Assembly: GCA_033032865.1 (NCBI GenBank)
Contig: JAWHQI010000185.1
Coordinates: 868,001 to 932,000, forward strand
Direction of reading: 5' to 3'
From: Dactylorhiza incarnata
Taxonomy: Eukaryota > Streptophyta > Magnoliopsida > Asparagales > Orchidaceae
DNA: 64,000 nucleotides
Below the pieces are notes generated by a model, which had not been told where the DNA came from, made no database searches, and saw nothing but the letters and a program-made list of their open reading frames with translations. Positions 10,708-22,168 of this stretch are shown piece by piece. Positions within the stretch are counted from its first letter, which is position 1. Each line of letters begins with the position of its first letter. Both the position numbers and the translations under genes were made by a program.

Positions 10708-12693
10708 ATGGTTTTACCACCGGTAGTAATGGCGCATAACGATCACGCATTTGTAGAGGGTTAAGGGATTAGTCGACCACCTTTATTCACGGGCATGGAC
10801 TATAACTATTGGAAAACTCGTATGCATTATTTTCTAATTGCACTAGATATCGAAGTCTGGAACATGGTAGAAACGAGTTATACTCCACCGACATTAGTCC
10901 TTGGAAGTGTAACAATGGATAAGCCTAAGAATAAATGGGATGATAATGATAAGTTACAATATGAGAATAACGCAAAAGCAATGAACGCTCTATTTTGTGC
11001 GTTAGATAGAACTGAGTTTAATAGAGTATGTGCATGTGAACCTGCGTTTGAAATTTGGAAATTATTAGAAGTTACTCATGAAGGTACTACGCAGGTGAAG
11101 GACTCCTGACTATTCCAACTCGAGTCAGAATTTGAAAAGTTCATAATGGAGGTTGATGAAGACGTCGATACGATGTACACCAGATTTACCAAAATCGTCA
11201 ACAATTCCAAAGTCCTTGGAAAGAATTTTTCAAATGGAGATTTAGTTAAAAAAATCTTAAGATCACTTCCCCCGAAGTTCAATCTGAAGGTGACCGCCAT
11301 CTCAGAATCTCATGATCTTAAGACTCTTCAACTAGAGAGTTTAATTGGAAACCTGAAGACACATGAAGTGGAACTGAAAATCCAACAACAAGAGTACAGT
11401 GTGGAGCTAAGAAAGAAGGCATTGGCACTAAAGTCTAAGAAAGAAGTTGAGAGTGAGACTGATGGAGATGAGGAAGAAGATGAAGAAAGTTTGTTTGTGA
11501 GAAAGTTTAAGAAGTTTATGAGAAATCCGCAAGGGAGGAACACTTTTAAGAAGTACTTTAAAAAGAAGGATTTTTCATATAAGAATGGAAAAGTAAAGAG
11601 TGAAACTGAGGAAGATGATGAGCGTCCACCACCAGAATATTATCAATGTAAGAAAAATGGACATATAAGGAGCAAGTGCCCAAAGTTTCTGAAAGAGCAA
11701 AAAGAGAAACGACAAAATAAGAGATACAAAAAGAAAGTTCTAAAGGCGGAAACATGGGACGACAAATCATCGGAAGGAGAAAATGATTCAAGTTCTGAAG
11801 GTCATGAAGAAGCAAATATGTGCTTAATGGGAAAAAGCGACTCATCATCTGAGAAAGTTTGCAGTGTCCAGAGCAACACTGAGGTAACTCCCCCAACTTA
11901 TGATGAGCTTTATGTTGAATTTCTCCGTACTTGTAATTTTTTTCAAAAAAGTCTTAAAGATGTTGATAGTCTAAAATCTGAAAATAAAATTCTTTCAAAA
12001 GAAAATAGAAAACTAACAAATGAATTGAAAGTTCTTGAGAAGGAGAAGATTGCTTGTCAAGAGTGTGATCGCTCTTTGATAAGAATTAAAGAATTAGAAC
12101 TAGAACTTTCTAAATCCAAATCTAAAGTAGATTTTCTTATCAAAGAAAAGAAGGATTTAGTAAGATCTTTGAAATCTTTTTATTCACAATTGGATAATAG
12201 CAAGAAAGGATTTTCAAATCGGTGTGTTATGTTAGTCAAAGAAAATACCGCTTTGAAAACTCAAGTCCATGATGTAAACTTGGCTATAAATAAGTTTGGA
12301 GTTGGGCAGAAATCACTGAATATGATATTAGCCAACCAATGCCATGGAATTGCTAAGTTTGGACTTGGATACGTTGCTGGAGTCTGTCGGAAAACGACAG
12401 CCACTATCGCCGACGATAGTGAAAATTCCAGTAAATGGAAAGTTAATAATAAAAATAAGTATAATACTACTGCTGCAACATCCTCTTCCAGTAATTGTCC
12501 ACAGAAAACTTTGAAAAGAGTGTCATCTCTCTTTGTGATGTGTGCCAAATGCAATAGATTTGGTCACATCACGGACTCTTGCAAGAAGAAGGTATCATGT
12601 AATATTAAGCAAGTCTGGGTACCTAAGGCGTCCACCTATACTATGGGAGGAACTACTTGGGTAACCAGATCTTTACTCTCATCATCTTGTTAG
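10708..12693 (+). pseudogene. Copia gag, element B (stop-interrupted)
   Basis: The frame opens with ATG at 10708, 15 nt after the primer site. It has TAA at 10762, TGA at 11107 and TAG at 12691; homologous sequence continues in the same frame across each stop. The capsid-like region includes YWKTRMHYFL and AKAMNALFCALDRTEFNRV (UBN2-type gag). A first zinc knuckle (about 11642) reads YQCKKNGHIRSKC and has lost its first cysteine. The second (about 12543) reads CAKCNRFGHITDSC and is intact. Between them lies a lysine/glutamate-rich coiled-coil-like segment. Gag would form the particle and package RNA. The stops fit C-to-T changes in CAA, CGA and CAG codons. Confidence 0.85.
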
Positions 12694-15600
12694 GTATGTA
12701 GGCAGGCTAAGGATAAAGAAGATGTGTGGTATTTGGACTCTGGTTGTTCAAAGCACATAACGGGCAATAAATCAAAGTTCCTTAGCCTGGAGATGAAGAA
12801 AGGAGGAGTTGTAATGTTTGGCGACAATGGAAAAGGAAGGATCATGGGAATTGGTGAAGTTGGTAACGATTCTTTCAAAATCTCTAATGTTTTATTTGTT
12901 AAAGGTTTGAAACACAATTTAATATCTATTAGTCAATTATGTGATAGAGACTTGAATGTTTTATTTGAGTCATCGTCAAACCTTTGCAAAATAATAGATT
13001 CAAAAACTCATGAAGTTATTTTTACCGCACCAAGAATTCATACCGTTTATATGATTACCTTCCATGAACTTTCTCATTCATCACTTAAATGTTTTATTTC
13101 AAAGAATGATGAGTTAGAATTGTGGCATAGACGACTAGGACATTCTAGTACTAAACTTGTAGTGAAACTTTCCAAAAACATATTGATTAAGGGTTTACCA
13201 CTATTAGATGGAAAAGCTTTCTTCATTGTGCTCGCCATGTCAAAAAGGAAAATTTACAAAATCATCTTTTAAAAGCAAAAATATTATGTCTACTTCTAGG
13301 CCTTTGCAATTAATTCACATGGATTTGTTTGGTCCAATTTCAACTCAAAGTCTAGGAGGTAGAAAATATACTTTTGTCTTAATTGATGACAATTCTCGTT
13401 TTTGTTGGACTATTTTTCTAGTATCCAAATTTGATGCGTATATTGAATTCACTAAGCTATGCACTCGCATTCAAAATGAATTAGATTTACAAATTAAATA
13501 TATATGATCAGATCATGGTGGTGAATTTGATAATAAAAAATTTATTTCATATTGTACTGAATTTGGGATAAAGCATGAATTTTCCGCTCCTCGTACACCA
13601 CATCAAAATGGTGTAGTGGAAAGGAAAAATAGAACACTTCAAGAACTAGCACGCACTATGTTATCTGAATTTAAACTACCAAAATATTTTTGGGCCGAAG
13701 CTATTAGTACTGCATGTTATGTTATAAATCGTGTCATGCTAGATCCTATGTTGAAACTTACTCCATTTGAATTATATTTTCAAAAGAAACCTAATGTATC
13801 TTATTTCAAAGTATTTGGGTGTAAATATTTTATTTTAAATACAAAAGATACTTTAGGTAAATTTGATGAAAAATGTGACGAAGGTATTTTCATTGGTTAT
13901 TCTTCAGCTAGTAAGGCTTATAGAGTTTATAATAAACGGACTAAAGTAGTTGAAGAAACAATTCATGTTAAATTTGATGAACTTGTTCCATGTGTAGTGG
14001 GGAATAAATCTGCAGGCGATGGTGAAGAACTTCCATTGAAAAGAAATGATGATGAAGAAGACATACTTGAAAATGAAAAAGAAGAAAAAGAGGAAGAAGT
14101 GCAAGAAGAAGTTGAGGAATTTCTGCCACAAAGCGAACTTAGATTCACTACTGATCATCCGCAAGACTTGGTCATTGGAGAACCTACAAGAGGGGTAAGT
14201 ACACGTGCTTCTCTACATGATTTATTTTCAAACCTTTGTTTTATTTCCAACATAGAACCAAAAGATGTTTCAACCGCTTTAAATGATGAATCTTGGTTTT
14301 TAGCTATGACGGAACAACTTAATCAATTTGAGCGAAATAAGGTTTGGAAGCTTGTAGAAATTCCTAGTGATCATCCTGTTGTAGGAGTAAAATGGATTTT
14401 CAAAAATAAATTAGATAGTGAATCTCGGATTACTAGAAATAAAGCTAGGCTTGTAGCAAAAGGTTATGCTCAAATTGAAGGAATAGATTTTGATGAAACC
14501 TTTGCACCCGTAGCACGTCTTGAAGCAGTTAGGATTTTCATTGCATTTGCTAGTTATAAACGATATAAATTATTACAAATGGATGTTAAAACTGCATTTT
14601 TAAATGGGTACATTAAGGAAGAGGTTTATGTCGAACAACCACCTGGCTTTATTAATGATAAATATCCTAATCATGTTTATAAGTTATATAAAGCTCTTTA
14701 TGGTTTGAAATAAGCACCCCGAGCATGGTATGAAAGATTGATGCTCTATTTATTAAAGAATGATTTTAAAATGGGTAGTGCTGATTGTACACTCTTCATT
14801 AAGTATCTAAATGATGATATAATTGTTTTGCAAATTTATGTTGATGACATTATCTTTGGATCAACTAATGAAGAGTTATGTAATGATGTTGTTAAAGTGA
14901 TGAAACATGAATTTGAAATGAGCATGGTAGGAGAACTTACTTATTTTCTCGGTTTTCAAATTACACAAAAACATGATGGCATTTTTATTAATCAATCTAA
15001 ATACATTCATGATATGTTAAAGAGATTTGGTTTTGACAATCTTAAACAAGATAATACTCCAATGAGTGTTTCATTAAAATTGGGAAAGGATGAAAGTGGA
15101 ATTTCTATTAATCAAACTTTATATAGAGTGATGATTGGATCATTAATATATTTAACCGCTTCAAGACCTGACATTATGTTTGTTGTATGTTTATGTGCTA
15201 GATTTTAGGCTAATCCAAAAGAATCACATTTAAAAGTGGTTAAACGTATTTTTCGTTATCTAATTGGTACTTCTAAACTAGGTTTCTGGTACCCACATAG
15301 TGATAACTTTATTTTGCATGGCTATTCTGATTCTTATTATGATGGGTGTTCATTAGATCGCAAAAGCACTAGTGGCACTTGTCACTTTTTAGGCCCTTCA
15401 CTCATTTCTTGGTCGAGTAGGAAACAGAATTCTGTTGCCCTCTCCACCACCAAGGCCGAGTATATTGCACTTGGTAGTTATTGTGCACAAGCTCTTTGGA
15501 TGAAACAAACTTTAGAAGACTATAACATTAATCATCAAATAATAGAATTATGGTGTGACAACAAAAGTGCTATTGACTTAACAAACAACCCAGTACATCA

Positions 15601-15770
15601 TTCTAGGTCTAAACACATCGATGTTCGCCATCATTTTATACGAGATCACATCAAACAAAATCACATTAAATTTCATTTATAGGCACGGATTCGCAACTTG
15701 CCGATATATTCACAAAACCACTTCCTTATTCCCGCTTTTCAATGCTAAGACTAGAATTGGGAATCCTAGA
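12694..15770 (+). pseudogene. Copia pol (protease-integrase-RT-RNase H), element B
   Basis: It continues from gag in the same frame. The protease motif is WYLDSGCSKHITG (about 12727). The GAG-pre-integrase motif is LWHRRLGHSS (about 13120). A frameshift near 13210-13260 precedes the integrase core (HMDLFGP, then SDHGGEF, then [10 protein letters not shown]). RT follows, with the catalytic YVDDIIFGS (about 14838), then RNase H with YSDSYYDGC and a WCDNKSA motif. Stops: TGA 13505, TAA 14711 and TAG 15206, plus a frame change near 15680. After that, DSQLADIFTKPL-type residues mark the normal pol end. All catalytic motifs are still visible, but no complete enzyme can be made. Confidence 0.85.
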
Positions 15771-16144
15771 CGTATCAAATTAAATATCCAAATTAAATGT
15801 CAACAAAAACAAAAACAACAACAAAAAAATTATTTTAAAAATGCTAACTCCACACCATGTGATTAAAACATCATTAAATTTCATCAAATTCAAACTACCT
15901 GAAAGTTTCATACAAAAACTAACTGAAGATAACTTCTCCATATAAGTTCCAACACAGAAAGCTGAAAGAAAATTAAAACTTCACTGTCGTCCATGACATC
16001 TAGCTGTTGCCGACGACATCTAACAGAACATCAATATCTGCAGAAAAACACTCAAAAATCTCTGCTCTCAGCACCACTACTCTCTGCCTGATCCCCTCTG
16101 GAGCTCTGACCAGCATCTCTTCCATGTCGTGTTCGTCTCATCGA
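15771..16144. other. Element B region between pol and antisense ORF
   Basis: A-rich, no ORF. It contains gtcgtccatgacatctagctgttgccgacgac-like sequence (about 15988), resembling the promoter-like repeats at 22868-23419 and the LTR motif at about 9908. Confidence 0.4.
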
Positions 16145-16592
16145 CTAACGCGGTGGCTCTGGTTTGGAATCTTTCCATTCAGCGGCCTCAGCAGGTGTAG
16201 GCTTCAGCTTTAACCCTTTCACCATAAATTTCATAAATTTCTGCATCTTGCCCATCTTCTTCTTTACATCCTTCTTATGCTCCTCAAACGACTTCCTGTG
16301 CTCCTCAAATGACTTCCTATGCTCCTCAAGCGAGTCCCGTAACTCATCCACGGCTTCGCGTACCGAACCTCCACATGAGATTCATGGATTTCTCATCTCT
16401 ACCGATGGCTCACGCTGAGATCGACTAGGTCGCATCATTTCCGTACTAAAAATACCGGGAATACAATCATTCAAATAAAATTCTTGGTTTATCCAAGAAT
16501 ATTTCTTATATAATATGTGTTGATTGATTGCTCCCATCGGCAAGCTATGCACCTTCTTCCAAGTTGGACTCTTCAATCTAAATGTATAGCGT
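16145..16592 (-). pseudogene. Antisense ORF of element B, C-terminal part
   Basis: The minus strand encodes, after the element C junction, a segment with KVHSLPMGAI and an aromatic YSWINQEFYL. A TGA at 16382-16384 follows, then in the same frame a charged coiled-coil tail with near-perfect repeats of EEHRKSFEEHRKSFEEHKKD and a basic stretch (KKKMGKMQKFMKFMVKGLK), ending at a TAG near 16145. It continues the ORF that begins at about 22762, which element C split. It runs opposite to gag-pol. Some plant LTR elements carry extra antisense ORFs of this putative-plant-transposon-protein kind; the function is unknown. The internal TGA fits a CGA-to-TGA change. Confidence 0.55.
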
Positions 16593-17875
16593 TGATGCAG
16601 GCTACGGTCTCCGACACGATCGCTACGAATAAACACGCGTTCCCTCTCAACGCTCCCAAATTTTACGTTCGCACAAAAATACTCGCAACGTACACGCAAT
16701 GCAATGATTATCAATTAGATGCTAACGTACGGGTAGTCACGCCGCTAGAGGTTTAATAGATGGATATAGGCTAATATTCTTCCCGACTAAAAGGACCCAC
16801 CCGGTCCGAACGAGCTTGAGTTGTACTAAAAGATATCTACCAAAAATTACGATTCAAAAATGGTAGATCTCCCCCAATAAAAAGTCGAGGTTCGCCAATC
16901 CTCTTTGAAAATTAAAAGAAATAAGAAGGTCGCACAAATCAATCGAAGAGAACCACGATCATCCAAATGATTCGAAGATCACGCCAAAATTTACCACCAC
17001 AAGAAATTAACAAGAGGGAAAAACCTCACGAGTAGAAATTGTGTTACCCCGCTTGAGATGGGATTATCCTCAAGCATGCACTCGCTCGAGTCGTTCTTCA
17101 ACGGATCCACCGGAATCGCGTCGAATGGAGAGAAACTCATTCGCCTTGGTTGCTTCACGCCGGATCTTGGTTCCACGAGATCACCACCTTGTTTTCCCTT
17201 GGCCGAAAATTCAAAGAAGAGAAGGATGAGAAGGGGGAGGATAAAGGAGAGGGTCGTTCCAGTCGAGAGAAGAAAATGACGGGAGGAGAGGTAGTGGCCG
17301 GCGGCCAAGAGGAGGAAGGAGAGAGGGGGGGCGGCTAAGAGAGGGGCCGAAATTTCCAATGAAGGAACTAGAGAGGGGGAAACCAAGAGAGGGGATTCAA
17401 ATTTTAAGATTCAATTTTTTTATCATTCAATAATCCTCAAACTCTAATACAAGATAGCCTTTCATAGGCTAGCCAACAAACATGGCTAAAGGCAGTCCGA
17501 AATTAAAATAAAACATGAGCATGGCTAAACGCAGTCCAAAATTAAAATAAAATATGGACATAAACAAAGTCCAAAATAAAAGACAAAGCTTGGTAAAATT
17601 TTAATTAATAATTATAATAAAAATAATTATAATTATTAATTATTAATCTTGCGCCGCGGATGAAGGTTGTAACGGCGATGGCGTTCGTCGTGACGGTGTG
17701 GCGATGGCGTTCTTCAAAATAGTTGTCGTAGTGATGGCGTACACCATGATTGTTGTTGCGGCATCGTCCATCCGAGTCTTCAAATGTAGTGTTGCGGCAG
17801 CGATCAAAATAATACGTCGAGTCATCGTCGTCAAGGAACTGGTCACGAACATATGGCGGGGCGTCATCGCCATCA
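16593..17875 (-). repeat. Element C 3' LTR
   Basis: 1283 bp; on the plus strand TGATGCAGG...GCCATCA. It matches the other LTR with a few percent divergence by eye. Confidence 0.85.
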
Positions 17876-17889
17876 ATCCTCCTCCACTC
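17876..17889 (-). other. Polypurine tract of element C
   Basis: The minus strand reads gagtggaggaggat directly before the LTR. Confidence 0.7.
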
Positions 17890-17918
17890 AAAATCACTCA
17901 TCACTGATGAGTGGGACA

Positions 17919-18716
17919 TCAACAAACACCTGTCAGACAAAGCAAAGGTCTGTGGAACCCTTGGAAATGCGTTAGGCAAATAAGGAGAAAAAGTTTCATC
18001 ATCAACATTAGACGTACCTCCAGTAGGAACCGAAGAAGAGAGCAAACAGGGCACAAGCTCACCCCCAACCCATTAGAAAATGTAGAGGAATCAAACGGAC
18101 AGTCGGTTAATTCAAGTGGTGGAGAAATATATGGCGTTAAATCCGAAGCATTGAAAATAGGGGAGATTCCCCAATCAGTGGGTAACTCCAAAAGAAAAGC
18201 ATTTTCTCCTAATCGCTTTAAGATTCGAAAAGGACCCGCTCGCCGATTTGCTAACTTTTTTTTGGTGCCCGAAGGCAACCGTTCAGGGATGAGACGCACC
18301 ATAACCAAATTGCCAACTTTCAAGTGAGACGCTCTCTTATGTACGTTAGCATAAGATTGATAATATGCGTATTGAGTACCTAGCGTGTCCTTAATGTGCT
18401 CGTGTAAATTATGAACGTGAGAGGCAAAGTCTTGTGCAAATTGACTAGACTTATATGATGGAGGTAACAGAATCAAGTCAAATGGCACTGGTGCCTTATA
18501 TCCGTGCACGATTACAGGCGGCGCAAAACCGGTAAAATGATTTGGCGGATTGTCAACGAGTTGGCATGTGAGATAGTGTTTAATTATCTTGTGAATGCGA
18601 ACGTGTAAACGTGACAAACAAAATGTTTTCTCAACTAACATATTGGTCTTATTACCACCAAGGAAAGATTCACAAACAATCTCTCTATTCTCCATCAAAC
18701 TTAGCGCGGTTTTCAA
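17919..18716 (-). pseudogene. Gypsy integrase C-terminal fragment, element C
   Basis: A 265-codon ORF. After an unassigned N-terminus it has TGFAPPVIVHGYK, then a helical linker, then HLKVGNLVMVRLIPERLPSG, RRAGPFRILKRLG and FNASDLTPYISPP. These are the integrase C-terminal GPF/Y-type region and its upstream helix, as in Ty3/gypsy elements. The zinc-binding HHCC domain and the catalytic D,D(35)E core are absent, so this cannot integrate DNA. Only 75 bp separates it from the gag-like ORF. The deletion boundary lies near its start, where MENREIVCESF-type residues follow unrelated sequence. Confidence 0.7.
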
Positions 18717-18791
18717 AATGATTTACTTGCCATTAAAATTTGTCTCATAAATATTAGCTTTTCCAAAAATTGTCACATTATGATCATAAAA

Positions 18792-19979
18792 CTATGGACA
18801 TCCAAGCAACACATGGCAAGCGTCCATCATAATCACACAACACCGCATACTAGTTATAACAAGTTCGTGTCCAAAATTATAATCCTCTAATCGCGTCAAA
18901 GGTCCAGGAGGGAGGATTGGTGAAATCGCATAAATCGAACCCAGGATAAAATTTAAATCGTATTGATTTTCCTGTAATGGTGGCAACCTCAAAATAAGTT
19001 CCTCCGGGTTTGCACCATTTAGGTCATCCAAAAGTACCCTTCCCTCGCTAGCTAACTCTTCCAATGCATTAGGTACGTCCTCTAAATCAGAATCATCAGA
19101 AAATTCTAAAACTAGATCAGAGGGGAGGTCCTCTTCCATATCACTAGGGTAACCAAACTCCTCATCGTCGCTAAGATCTTCCTTAATAACGACATCGCCC
19201 TCAGCAGTAGGCTCAGTCAAGGGAACAAACTCAGTATTGTCAGAAGATTCAAAAACAATATCAGGAAGTTCGGGAGGAGACATTCCCGATGCATTGTATG
19301 TAAAAATTATGGGATGGCCCTCACTATCCGGAATACTCTCATCACGCAGGCTCATGGCATCCCTAACAGTAACATCTATCGAGTCTACAACATAGGGCCT
19401 AAACTGCTTATTTTCCTTAAAGGTGGAAGTAGACACACTTTGGATAGTCCTACATTTGTGGGGAAAGGATCTAGCCTGAGGCATGTGGTCATTCCTATAA
19501 GCAGATACGGGTCTAGTGTCATAATTATACTCGCTCACGGTTGTGGTGATATACCCACACGCGGGCTTGGAGTTGTACGCACTCGCGAACTTTGTGCTAG
19601 TAGTACGGAGGTAGTCGGGGTCATATTGAGAAGTGAGAAGGCTACGCATTTGAGGCCAAGCATAATGATAATCACCCACACGACGCTCTTCGTTCAACCA
19701 AAACACCTGGGCTCGACCTACTAATCTCTCCCGAGCTATGACAACCTTATGGTGGTCATCCCAATCGTGACAATCAAAATAACATTCCATTCCCTTAAGC
19801 CAATCCCGAAAAATTTCTGTATTCTCATAACCATCATAAGTGGGTGCCTGCTTTTTCATGTGAGGAAGAGTGCATGGACGGTTGGTTTTCCTATGAAATG
19901 TAGGCAAAGTTGGGGTGTGATTAGCCATAACTTTAACATACAAGTAATCTAAACGTGAAACAAAAACGTCATGAGCCAT
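18792..19979 (-). CDS. Gypsy gag-like protein with acidic C-terminus, element C
   Basis: A 395-codon intact ORF. Residues about 45-140 (PTYDGYENTEIFRDWLKGME, CYFDCHDW, ARERLVGRAQVFW and then MRSLLTSQYDPDYL) match the retrotransposon gag capsid domain of Ty3/gypsy elements. The later half is rich in D/E (for example EDLSDDEEFGYPSDMEEDLP) and has no zinc knuckle or protease. The ATG is about 900 nt inside the primer-binding site. It is the only undamaged ORF of the element, consistent with a non-autonomous element that may have kept a structural protein. The acidic half may derive from sequence outside the usual gag. Confidence 0.65.
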   Translation of the reverse strand: MAHDVFVSRLDYLYVKVMANHTPTLPTFHRKTNRPCTLPHMKKQAPTYDGYENTEIFRDWLKGMECYFDCHDWDDHHKVVIARERLVGRAQVFWLNEERRVGDYHYAWPQMRSLLTSQYDPDYLRTTSTKFASAYNSKPACGYITTTVSEYNYDTRPVSAYRNDHMPQARSFPHKCRTIQSVSTSTFKENKQFRPYVVDSIDVTVRDAMSLRDESIPDSEGHPIIFTYNASGMSPPELPDIVFESSDNTEFVPLTEPTAEGDVVIKEDLSDDEEFGYPSDMEEDLPSDLVLEFSDDSDLEDVPNALEELASEGRVLLDDLNGANPEELILRLPPLQENQYDLNFILGSIYAISPILPPGPLTRLEDYNFGHELVITSMRCCVIMMDACHVLLGCP

Positions 19980-20089
19980 ACCCGAAGAGTAGGTGTGTAC
20001 TCGGGACCAGAACTAGTGAAACATGCAATGATATAAAATTTTTGAATCTGAACTAGACAAATTTATAAAAGAGAATTTTATGAGTAGAC

Positions 20090-20545
20090 AAATTTTGAAA
20101 TTCCAGAAAAAATTGAATTTCCAGAAATATTTGAATTTCCAGAAATATTTGAATTTCAAAAATTTGAATTTTAAATTTCAAAAATTTGTATTTTGAATGT
20201 TAAAATAAAAAATGTCAATTTCAAAAATTTGAATTTTAAATTTTAAATTTGAATTTTGAATTTAAAAAATTTGAATTTTGAATTTGAATTTCAAAAATTT
20301 GAATTTTGAATTTCAAATATTTGAATTTCCAGAAATATTTGAATTTCAAACATTTGAATTTTAAATTTCAAAAATTTGAATTTTGAATGTTAAAATCAAA
20401 AATGTTAATTTCAAAATTTTGAATTTTAAATTTTAAATTTGAATTTCAAAAATTTGAATTTTGAATTTCAAAAATTTGAATTTTGAATTTCAAAAATTTG
20501 AATTTTGAATTTGAATTTGAGTTTCAAAATTTTGAATTTGACTTT
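20090..20545. repeat. Low-complexity TTGAATTT/AAATTTGAA array in the element C leader
   Basis: About 450 bp made of near-copies of gaatttcaaaaatttgaatttt, with both the motif and its reverse complement, so the strand can fold on itself. It lies between gag and the primer-binding site, in the 5' untranslated region. A poly-T run follows at about 20726. Confidence 0.8.
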
Positions 20546-20881
20546 CCAGAATTTAAATTTTTTCTTTTTATTTTCGCTGAAAACTTTAGACCGCTATTCG
20601 CAGATCAGAAATTTTTAACAGGTCAAAATTTTATGAAAGATAATTTTATTCCCGCTTAATAACTAGGGTAATTAGAATATTTTTTTGATTTTCTTACTGA
20701 AAAAATATGGAAAATTTCCAGAATTTTTTTTTTTTTTTTTTCGCAGAAAAATAAAAAATTTAGGCCGCTATTCGCAGACCAGCAATTAAAATTTTGAATA
20801 TGTAATGGTGTGACGATTGTGTGTGTTGGCGTTCTAAGAAAACTATAGGAATGTGTCAATTAAGAAATTGACACGAACCTG

Positions 20882-20893
20882 GCTCTGATACCA
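20882..20893 (-). other. Primer-binding site of element C
   Basis: The reverse complement of gctctgatacca is TGGTATCAGAGC (iMet tRNA), three bases from the LTR start at 20897. Confidence 0.85.
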
Positions 20894-20896
20894 AAT

Positions 20897-22163
20897 TGAT
20901 GCAGGCTATGGTCGTCGACACGATCGCTACGAACAAACACGCGTTCCCTCTCAAAGCTCCCAAATTTTACGTTCGCACAAAAATACTCGCAACGTACATG
21001 CAACACAATGATTATCAATTAGATGCTAACGTACGGGTAGTCACGCCGCTAGAGGTTGAATAGATGGCTATAGGCTTATATTCTTCCCGACTAAAATGAC
21101 CCACCCGGTCCGAACGAGCTTGAGTTGTACCAAAAGAGATCTACCAAAAATTACGATTCAAAAATGGTAGATCTCCCCCAACAAAAAGTCGAGGTTCGCC
21201 AATCCTCTTCGAAAATTAAAAGAAATAAGAAGGTCGCACAAATTAATCGAAGAAAACCACGATCATCCAGGTGATTCGAAGATCACGCCAAAATTTACCA
21301 CCACAAGAAATTAACAAGAGGGAAAAACCTCACGAGTAGAAATTTCGTTACCCCGCTTGAGATGGGATTATCCTCAAGCATGCACTCGCCCGAGTCATTC
21401 TTCAACGGATCCACCGGAACCACGTCCAATGGAGAGAAACTCGTTCGCCTTGGTTGCTTCACGTCGGATCTTGGTTCCACGAGATCACCACCTTGTTTTC
21501 CCTTGGCCGAAAATTCAAAGAAGAGAAGGATGAGAAGGGGGCGGCTAAAGGATTGGGCCGTTCCAGTCGAGAGAAGAAAACAAGGGGAGGAGAGGTAGTG
21601 GCCGGCGGCCAAGAGGAGGAAGGAGAGAGGGGGGCGGCCAAGAGAGGGGCCGAAATTTCCAATGAAGGAACTAGAGAGGGGGAAACCAAGAGAGGGGATT
21701 CAAATTTTAGGATTCAATTTTTTTATCATTCAATAATCCTCAAACTCTAATACAAGATAGCCTTTTATATGCTAGCCAACAAACATGGCTAAAGGCAGTC
21801 TGAAATTAAAATAAAACATGAGCATGGCTAAACGCAGTCCAAAATAAAAATAAAATATGGACATAAACAAAGTCCAAAATAAAAGACAAAGCTTGGTAAA
21901 ATTTTAATTAATAATTATTATTTTTAATTTTTAATCTTGCGCCGCGGATGAAGGTTGTAACGGCGATGACGTTCGTTGTGACGGTGCGGCGATGGCGTTC
22001 TTCAAAATGGTTGTCGCGGTGATGGCGTACACCATGATTGTTGTTGCGGCATCGTCCATCCGAGTCTTCAAATGTAGTGTTGCGACATCGATCAAAATAA
22101 TACGTCGAGTCGTCGTCGTCAAGGAACTGGTCACGAACATATGGCGGGGCGTCATCGCCATCA
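20897..22163 (-). repeat. Element C 5' LTR
   Basis: 1267 bp, the partner of 16593-17875. It ends exactly where the host antisense ORF resumes after the target-site duplication. Confidence 0.85.
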
Positions 22164-22168
22164 AGCGC

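Larger units (their letters stand above)
16593..22163 (-). mobile_element. Element C: non-autonomous Ty3/gypsy derivative inside element B
   Basis: LTRs at 16593-17875 and 20897-22163 bracket a 3.0-kb interior on the minus strand. The target-site duplication is agcgt (16588-16592) / agcgc (22164-22168), one mismatch. The primer-binding complement is at 20882-20893; the polypurine complement (atcctcctccactc) starts at 17876. The interior encodes a gag-like protein and only the C-terminal part of integrase. Protease, RT and RNase H are deleted, so autonomous movement is impossible. The insertion splits the antisense ORF of B. Confidence 0.85.

Noticed and set aside
17605..18054. Minus-strand ORF across the element C LTR and internal junction
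   Set aside because: It crosses the LTR/polypurine boundary and has no similarity to a known domain; the LTR part is histidine/arginine low complexity.
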